From Chlorocebus sabaeus (lineage: Eukaryota; Chordata; Mammalia; Primates; Cercopithecidae), in NCBI RefSeq assembly GCF_047675955.1, contig NC_132904.1, forward strand, positions 3,473,501 to 3,537,500: DNA of 64,000 nucleotides, given 5' to 3'. The position numbers and the translations under genes were made by a program. The notes under the pieces are model-generated. The model was not told the DNA's origin, searched no databases, and worked only from the letters and a program-made list of their open reading frames with translations. Positions 57,303 through 64,000 of the stretch are shown here, piece after piece. Position 1 is the first letter of the stretch. Each line of letters opens with the position of its first letter.

Positions 57303-57700
57303 AGTGCTGTGGGCTAAGTCTGTCCCCCACCAAAATTCCTATATCAAATGAAGTCGTAACCCAGGACCTCAGAATGAGACTTTATTTGGAGATTGGGTCT
57401 TTACGGAGGCAATCAAGTTAAATGAAGTTGTTAAGAGTGGACCCTGATCCCATCGGAGTGGATTCCTTATGAGAAGAGGAAGTGAGGACACAGACACGCA
57501 CAGAGGGACAACCACCTGAGGACACAGAGAGAAGGCGGCCGTCTGCAAGCCAGGAAGAGAGGCCTCTGGAGGAACCAGCCCTGCAGACGTCTTGATCTCA
57601 GACGTACGGCTTCCAGAATGGGAGACAATAAATGTCTGTGGTTTAAGCAGCCTGGTCCGTGGTACTTTTTGCCATGGCAGCCCGAGTGACTCATAACTCA
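57303..57700 (+). mobile_element. LTR, MaLR type, nearly complete
   Basis: GGGCTAAGTCTGTCCCCCAC, GGACCTCAGAATGAGACTTT, GGCGGCCGTCTGCAAGCCAG, GGAAGAGAGGCCTCTGGAGG, AATAAATGTCTGTGGTTTAA and GGCAGCCCGAGTGACTCATA follow the MLT1-like consensus end to end. It includes the AATAAA polyadenylation signal. Confidence 0.8.
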
Positions 57701-57857
57701 GCATAAGTGGCAGACTCAGGCCAAACACAGCTGCCTCTGCCTGTCTCCAGTGACCACATTCTGCCCACAGTTGTGTAGTCTCAGTTCTTAGTCTCTCACC
57801 TTGCAGAATACTTGTAACTCATGTGAACCAAGTGTGAGTGGCTTTCCCTCACTCTCT

Positions 57858-58090
57858 CCATTTTTTCTTTTGCTTTGTTTGGAGTCAGGGTCTTGCCCTG
57901 TCACCTAGGCTGGAATGTAGCGATGCAATCATAGTTCACTGCAGACTCAACCTCCCAGCTCAAGGGACTTTTCTATCTCAGCCTCCAGAGTAGCTGGGGC
58001 TACAGACATGTACCACCATGCCTGGCTCATTTTTTAAACTTTTTATTTTTTGGTAGAGACTGTTTCCCTATGTTGCCTAGCCTGCTCTTT
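57858..58090 (-). mobile_element. Alu (AluJ-like), truncated, minus
   Basis: GGAGTCAGGGTCTTGCCCTG, CACTGCAGACTCAACCTCCC and TGTACCACCATGCCTGGCTC, then a break after TATGTTGCCTAGCC. Confidence 0.88.
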
Positions 58091-58442
58091 GGTTTTGATT
58101 GGAGCTTGACCATGAACTGTACTAAGAGGGGTGTAGGTGTATCATTCTGTTCAACAGCATGGCCAACCCTAGCTGTGCGACATACAGTTCTGCAGACCTC
58201 AGTGTTGTAGCCTCCACTCGCAGGGTCATGGTTGTAGTTAACAGTCTGCACAGTCCACTGAGTACAAGCAAGGCTCAGTAGGCAGAAACTCCCGTCACCC
58301 CCGTTGTGAAGTCCAGACCTTCCTTGACTGTTGGATGATATCACCCAGGAGTGTTCCATGTCTGGAATGTTGACCCAATGCCGTTCAATGCCATCCACGT
58401 TTACAAGCTGTGGTTTGGTTATGCAAAGGAAAAGACAGAAAT

Positions 58443-58741
58443 GGCCGGGCACGTTGGCTCATGCCTATGATCCCAGCACTTTGAGAGGCCGAGGCAGATG
58501 GATCATGAGGTCAAGAGATCGAGACCATCTTGACCAACTTGGTGAAACCCTGTCTCTACTAAAAATACAAAAATAACTGGGCGTGGTGGCAGGTGCCCAT
58601 AGTCCCAGCTACTCCGGAAGCTGAGGCAGGAGAATTGCTTGAACCCAGGAGGCGGAGGTTGCAGTGAGCTGAGATTGCGCCACTGCACTTCAGCCTGGCG
58701 AAACAGTGAGACTCCATCTCAAAAAAAAAAAAAAAAAAAAA
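58443..58741 (+). mobile_element. Alu, full length, plus
   Basis: GGCCGGGCACGTTGGCTCAT through to an A tail of 20 or more. AAAAGACAGA occurs on both sides. Confidence 0.96.
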
Positions 58742-59720
58742 AGACAGACACCCCTGTCCTCAGGCAGCTTGGGCTAGGGCAGGGAGGAGCACTTAACTGG
58801 CTGGATGTTGGAGTGGTGCTGAGACAGATGTTGGGGGAGAAAGAGATGGGGAGGAGTAGGAGGGACAGGAAGATGTGGATGGTTCATCTGTGCTAGGAAG
58901 TAGCTCCCTTTTGTGGCTGAGGGCCTTTGTGGTATGAAGGGAACTTAGGGAAAACTGAGGCTGGCTCGAAGAAGCCCCGAGAACTTCCGAGGATTCGGTG
59001 TGTACATCATCGCAAGACTGGTGTCAGCCACAGACTCCTCCTCTACAGCTCCTGACCGTGTCAGCCCTGTTCCACTCCATCACCGCCCGGGTCTCACGCT
59101 GTATGCCAGACTGCCTTTCTGGAGATAAAGGAGAAGCCTGATTTGGGTCTCGGAGATCTCGTTCCATCCACTTGCAGGCTTTCTGTGTCTTGAGCCGCTT
59201 GGGCCAGGCACACGGCAGGTTTCAGAAGGATCTGGACATCACAGCCTTCAGGAGACTGAGTGACAGAGGGACCGACTCCTGCTTGCCGGTTAGGAGAGAG
59301 CGAGGAGAAACATCCTAAGGCAAAATATGAAACCCAGCACTGCTGCCCCCTTCCTGGGAGGCAGGAAATGCAGGGTGAAGAGGCCGAGACTCACGGGCTG
59401 GACAGGAAAGGGAGCAGGATCGGTCAGCTGGCCCGAGGGCCACAGGCAGTTGGAGCAGCTCCCTGTGTTCCCACCCAGGATACCTAGTGGTCAACTCAGC
59501 CTGCAGGAGGCCAGGGGGATGGCACTGTGAGACCTTGGCCCCGGTGGAAAGGATGAGTGCGGCTCCAGCTGGCAGACGCAGAGAGGATGACTGGTCCACC
59601 AGAGGCTGGGGCGGGGGGTTGTGTGCAGCCTGGTAAGTCTGAACAAAGGGAGTATTTCTTCGGATCCAGAAATGACCTGAACATCAACATCCTCTTCAGT
59701 ATTCTCAATGACTCACATAA
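58742..59720. other. Unique non-coding sequence
   Basis: No exon or repeat could be supported. Confidence 0.4.
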
Positions 59721-59915
59721 CAGGCATATCTTAGAGATAATGAGTTTGGTTCCAGACCACTGCAATAAAATGAATCTTGCAGTAAAATGAGGCACATACA
59801 TTTGTTGGTTTCCCATGCATGTAAAAGTTATATCTACCCTCTAGTTTATTAAGTGTGTAATAGCATCATGTCTAAAAAAGCAATGTATATACCTTAATTA
59901 AAAAATACTTTACTG

Positions 59916-60143
59916 TTAAAAATACTTAGAGTCACCTGCATCTTCAGTGGCCTGTAATCTTTTTGCTGGTGGAATGTCTTGCCTCCTGTTGATGGCTGCC
60001 GACTGATAAGAGTGGTGGTTGCTGAAGGTTGGGGTGGCTGTGGCAATTCCGTAAAATAAGACAGCAAAGAAGTTTGCTGCATTAATTGACTCACGAAAGA
60101 TTTCTCTGTAGCATGCAATGCTGTTTGATAGCATTTTACCCAC
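59916..60143 (-). pseudogene. Tigger1 transposase C-terminal fragment
   Basis: GKMLSNSIACYREIFRES and the TATPTFSNHHSYQSA region correspond to the C-terminal end of Tigger1 transposase. It is broken by frameshifts. Confidence 0.85.
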
Positions 60144-60539
60144 AGCAAAACTTATTTCAATATTGGATGAAATCTTCTCGAACCCTGCACTGCTTTGTCC
60201 ATTGAGTTTATGCAGTATTCTAGATCACGTGTGGTCATTTCAACAGTGTTCACAGCATCTTCACCAGGAGTAGATTCCATCTCGAGAAACCACTTCCTCT
60301 GCTCGTCCCAAAGAGGCAGCTCCTCATCCATTCAATTTTTATCATGAGACTGCAGCAATTCAGTCTCATCTTCAGCTCGACTTCTAACTCCAGTTCTCTT
60401 GCTGTTTCCACCACACCTGCAGTTCCTTCCTCCACTGAAGCCTTGAACCCCTCAAAGTCATCCATGAGGATTGGAATCAACTTCTTCCAAACTTAATGTT
60501 GATATTTTCACCTCCTTTTATGAATCATGAATATTCTTT

Positions 60540-60845
60540 GCTGAGAGCGGTGGCTCACGCCTGTAATCCCAGCACTTTGGGAGGCTGAGGCGGGTGGATC
60601 ATGAGGTCAGGAGATCGAGACCATGCTGGCTAACGGTGAAACCCTGTCTCTACTAAAAATACAAAAAATTGGTCAGGTGTGGTGGCAGGTACCTTTAGTC
60701 CCAGCTAGCTACTCAGGAGGCTGAGGCAGGAGAATCAGTTGAACCTGGGAGGCAGAGGTTGTGGTGAGCTGAGATCATGCCACTGCACTCCAGCCTGGAC
60801 AACAGAGTGAGACTCCATCTCAAAAAAAAAAAAAAAAAAAAAAAA
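60540..60845 (+). mobile_element. Alu, plus (first copy of the duplicated pair)
   Basis: Begins GCTGAGAGCGGTGGCTC instead of the usual GGCCGGGCGCGGTGG. Shares with the second copy an unusual CCAGCTAGCTACTCAGG insertion and a deletion giving GCTAACGGTGAAACC. Confidence 0.95.
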
Positions 60846-60928
60846 GCCATTTGTGAGAGTTGGAATCAACTTCTTCCCAACTTAATGTTGACATTTTCAC
60901 CTCCTTTTATGAATCATGAATATTCTTT

Positions 60929-61209
60929 GCTGAGAGCGGTGGCTCACGCCTGTAGCCCCAGCACTTTGGGAGGCTGAGGAGGGTGGATAATGAGGTCAGG
61001 AGATCGAGACCATGCTGGCTAACGGTGAAACCCTGTCTCTACTAAAAATACAAAGAATTGGTCGGGTGTGGTGGCGGGCACCTATAGTCCCAGCTAGCTA
61101 CTCAGGAGGCTGAGGCAGGAGAATCAGTTGAACCTGGGAGGCAGAGGTTGTGGTGAGCCGAGATCACACCACTGCACTCCAGCCTGGGCCACAGAGTGAG
61201 ACTCCATCT

Positions 61210-61250
<41 letters not shown>
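60929..61250 (+). mobile_element. Alu, plus (second copy of the duplicated pair)
   Basis: Has the same private changes as the copy at 60540, so it arose by duplication, not by a second insertion. The A tail is 40 bases. Confidence 0.95.
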
Positions 61251-61251
<1 letters not shown>

Positions 61252-61691
61252 CCATTTGTGAGAGTTGGAATCAACTTCTTCCCAACTTAATGTTGACATT
61301 TTCACCTCCTCTTATGACACATGAATATTCTTAATGGCATCTGGAATGCTCCATCTGAGGAATCTGTGGCACCTATAGTCTTACAAGATATATTGTTAAA
61401 TAATAAGACTTGAAAGTCGAAATTACTCCTTAATCCATGGACTGCAGAGTTGATACTGTGTATGCAGGCATGAAAACATTTATCTCCTTGTGCATCTCCA
61501 TCAGAGCTCTTGAGTGACAAGATGCATTGTCAAGGAGCAGTAATATTTGGAAAACAATCTCTTTTTCTGAGCATTAGGTCCCAACAGTGGGCTTACAATA
61601 TTCAGTAACGTGCTGTAAACAGATGTGCTGTCATCCAGGCTTTGTTGTTCCATTTATAGAGCACAGATAGAGTTGATTTAGCATAATTCTT

Positions 61692-61970
61692 TTTTTTTTT
61701 CTTTGAGATGGAGTCTCTCTCTGTCACCAGGCTGGAGTGCAGTGGCGTGATCTCAGCTCACTGGAACCTCTGGCTCCTGGGTTCAAGCGATTCTCCTGCC
61801 TCAGCCTCCTGAGTAGCTGGGGCTACAGGTGCCTGCCACTATACCCAGCTAATTTTTGTATTTTTAGTAGAGACGGGGTTCCACCATGTTGGCCAGGCTG
61901 GTCTCTATCTCTTGACCTCATGATCTGCCCACCTCAGCCTCCCAAAGTGCTGGGATTACAGACGTGAACC
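61692..61970 (-). mobile_element. Alu, nearly full length, minus, inside Tigger1
   Basis: Flanked by TTTAGCATAATTCTT (61677-61691) and TTTAGCATCATTCTT (61972-61986). Confidence 0.96.
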
Positions 61971-62116
61971 GTTTAGCATCATTCTTAAGGGCCCTAGGTT
62001 TTTTTGAATGATATATTAGTATAGGCTTCAACTTAAAGTCACCAGCTGCATTAGCCTCTAACAAGACAACCTGTCCTTTGAAACTTTTAAGCCAGACATT
62101 GACTTCTTGTCTCTAG

Positions 62117-62503
62117 CTATGAAAGTCCTAGATGCCATCTTCTTTCAATAGAAGACTGTCTTGTCTGCATAGAAAATCTGCTTTTTAGTGTAGCCACCTT
62201 CATCAATGATCTCAGCGAGATCTTCTGGAGAACTTGCTGCAGCTTCTCCATCAGCACTTGCTGCTTCTCCTTGCACTTTCTGTTATGGAGATGGCGTCTT
62301 TCCTTAAACCTCATGAATAAACCTCTGCTAGTTTCCAGCCTTTCTCCTGCAGCTTCCTCACCTCTCTCAGCCTTCATAGAATTGAAGAGAGTCAGGGCCT
62401 TGCTCTGGATTAGGCTTTGGTTTAAATGAATGTCGCGACTATCTTGATCATCAAAGTTTGACGACTCCAACCTTCTCCCTTTCAGCACTAAGGCCTGTTT
62501 CAC
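62117..62503 (-). pseudogene. Tigger1 transposase fragment (CENP-B-like DNA-binding part)
   Basis: The longest surviving frame of the transposase. It shows NQSLIQSKALTLFNSMKAER and GLFMRFKERRHLHN as in Tigger1, then goes out of frame where IIDEGGYTK-type text should follow. Not functional. Confidence 0.9.
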
Positions 62504-63231
62504 TTACCATTTGCGTGCTCACTGGAGTGGCCCTCCTCATTTCTTTCTGGAACATTTTGTTTGCATTCACATGTTGGCTTACTGTTTGGTGCAGGAGGCC
62601 TCACTTTTGGCCTGACTCAGCTTTCAATATGCCTTCCTTGTGAAGCTTAATCATTTCTCACTTTTGATTTAAAATAAGAGATGTGTGACTCTTCCTTTCA
62701 CTCGGACACGTAGGGGCCACTGTAGGGTTATTACTTGACCTAATTTCAATATTATTGTGTCTTAGGGCATAGGGAGGCCCAAGGAGAGGGAGAGAGGTGA
62801 GAAAATAGCTGGTCATTGGAACAGTCAGAACACACAGAACTTTTATTAAGTTTCCTATCTTATATGGGTGTGGTTAATGACACCCCAGAACAATGACAGT
62901 AGTAACATCAAAGATCACTGACCACAGATCATCCTAACAGATATAATAATTATGAAGATTTTGACATAGTGCAAGAATTACCCAAATGTGACACAGAGAT
63001 ATGAAGGGAGCACGTGCTATTGGAAAAATCATGCCGACAGATTTTCTTGTTGCAGAGTTGCCACAAACCTCCAATTTGCAAAAACACGTTCTCTGTGAAG
63101 CTCAATAAAGCAAAGTGAAATAGAACAGGATATGGCTCTAATTTATGTTTTGCCTGCACTAAGATTTGCAGTGGGTGTGTATAGAGAGGAACATAATCTA
63201 TCACTTGAACAGCAAGCACTTGGGAGATGGG

Positions 63232-63503
63232 GAGATTTGACTTGGGTTTAAATCAAACCTCTACTGCTTTCTAGGAGTATGACCTTGCAAGGTGTAGTTA
63301 CTTGAAGTCTCTGAGGCTCAGCTTCTTTATCTAGAGAATGAGAAGAATAATATTATTATTATATAAACAGTGAGAATAATAATAATATATAAACAGTAAT
63401 AATAATGTTATACAAACAGTAATGATAATATCCACTTAGGGTTGTGGTGAAGGTGAATATGGTTAGCAGAATTTCTGGCTTATTAGGAGTCAATACATGG
63501 TAA
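63232..63503 (+). mobile_element. MIR SINE, nearly complete
   Basis: TTGACTTGGGTTTAAATC, AGTATGACCTTGCAAGGTGT, CTCTGAGGCTCAGCTTCTTT, ATCTAGAGAATGAGAAGAAT and later GGGTTGTGGTGAAGGTGAAT follow the MIR order. Its AT-rich middle (63346-63430) has expanded TAA/AAT units. Confidence 0.75.
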
Positions 63504-63504
63504 T

Positions 63505-64000
63505 CATCACTGTGTCGTGGTTATCATCATTATCACTGTCATCACCATCATCTTCATTATCACCACTACTACCATCATCATTATGATCACCACTGTCGTC
63601 ATCATTGTCACCATCACCATCATGACTACCATCCCCATCACCAACATAATCACTATTATCACTATCATCATACCATCATTATCACCATTATCATCACCAT
63701 CATCACCATCGTCATTACCATCACCTCCATCACCATCATCACTATCATAATATCATCATTATCACCATTATTATCACCATCACCATCACCACCATCCTCA
63801 TAATCACCACCATCACTATTATCACCACCATCATTATCACCATTATCACCATCACCATCATCATCACCATCATCATCACCACTACCATCCTCATCACCAA
63901 CATCATCACCATTATCACTATCATCGTACCATCATTATCACCATTATCATCACCATCACTATCATCACCACCATCCTCATAATCACCACTATCATCACCA
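63505..64000. repeat. (ATC/ACC)n trinucleotide array, runs off the window
   Basis: ATC, ACC and ATT units with irregular interruptions (TACCATC, CTCATAATC) for at least 495 bases. The longer order CATCCTCATAATCACCAC recurs near 63790 and 63970, suggesting a higher-order unit. It begins where the MIR tail would normally carry TTA-rich repeats. Confidence 0.96.

Larger units (their letters stand above)
60453..61320. repeat. S-Alu-S-Alu-S tandem duplication inside Tigger1
   Basis: A Tigger segment S of about 80 bases (GGAATCAACTTCTTCC to TGAATATTCTT) appears at about 60460, 60850 and 61255, with one Alu in each gap. The offsets are 389 and 405 bases; the 16-base difference equals the difference in poly-A length (24 versus 40). 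Confidence 0.93.
59721..63138 (-). mobile_element. Tigger1 DNA transposon, nearly full length, minus
   Basis: One end reads CAGGCATATCTTAGAGATAA, and the other ends AGGATATGGCTC followed by TA (63139-63140), the expected target dinucleotide. Removing the Alu-bearing insertions leaves about 2.3 kb, close to the roughly 2.4-kb Tigger1 consensus as I recall it. The minus strand carries pieces of a pogo-like transposase. 62117-62503 holds part of the CENP-B-type DNA-binding region (SLIQSKALTLFNSMKAERG). 60250-60480 holds a C-terminal piece (MDDFEGFKASVEE). The DDE core at about 61300-62117 is frameshifted. Confidence 0.95.
44630..64000 (+). other. SHANK2: SHANK2 intron following the first coding exon (partial)
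   Basis: The intron begins at the GTGAGC donor and has no acceptor followed by the expected SPN-domain codons before the window ends, so it is at least 19.4 kb. The first 1.5 kb (44630-46190) is GC-rich unique sequence with accidental open frames of up to 248 codons that resemble no family I know. The rest is repeats and unique spacer. Confidence 0.7.

Overview
This window is primate nuclear DNA, and almost certainly from an Old World monkey. It is dominated by Alu elements, LINE-1 remnants, LTR fragments, MIR, Tigger-type DNA transposons and simple repeats. Several Alus (18157-18460, 20007-20304, 33300-33580) carry diagnostic AluY changes of the cercopithecid AluYR lineages, such as CACCTCGCCCGGCTAG, CCGCCCGTCTCGG and GGCTTGAGCC. 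No prokaryotic feature, CRISPR array, rRNA or tRNA was found.

The only coding sequence I can support is one exon at about 44411-44629 on the + strand. Its 69 codons match the start of the long isoform of SHANK2 (ProSAP1), a postsynaptic scaffold protein. The exon holds a start codon, an acidic/serine-rich N-terminus and the first strand of the SPN domain, and ends at a clear splice donor in phase 0. I could not find the next SHANK2 exon or any earlier exon here. The window is therefore read as about 44 kb of 5' region or intron, one coding exon, and about 19 kb of the next intron.

Layout. 0-6 kb: a 17-bp minisatellite, an old L1 3' end, a MIR and a cluster of Alus in alternating orientation. 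6-16 kb: MaLR-like LTRs (one split by two Alus), a Z-DNA-prone dinucleotide tract, and a decayed retroviral pol remnant on the minus strand that carries internal tandem duplications. 16-21.5 kb: antisense L1 fragments split by young Alus. 21.5-36 kb: mostly unique intron with scattered LTR fragments, a solo-LTR-like element at 29985-30905, and L1 ORF2 debris at 33-34 kb. 36.5-37 kb: a GC-box-rich 35-bp VNTR. 40.3-42 kb: a 1.7-kb polypyrimidine tract containing a near-perfect 430-bp tandem duplication. 44.4 kb: the SHANK2 exon. 46-50 kb: DNA-transposon remnants, Alus and a THE1/MST-like LTR fragment. 50.6 and 53.3 kb: 104-bp and 101-bp tandem repeats. 53.8-54.4 kb: a CCAT/CCCA tetranucleotide array. 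59.7-63.1 kb: a nearly complete Tigger1 with an Alu-containing segment duplicated inside it. 63.2-64 kb: a MIR leading into a trinucleotide array that runs off the window.

No new multi-gene system is visible. The points most worth a second look are the duplicated polypyrimidine tract, the S-Alu-S-Alu-S structure inside Tigger1, the GC-box VNTR and the overall density of tandem duplications around this SHANK2 exon. Repeat family names come from recall of consensus sequences, not from a search. Boundaries are approximate unless target-site duplications are given.
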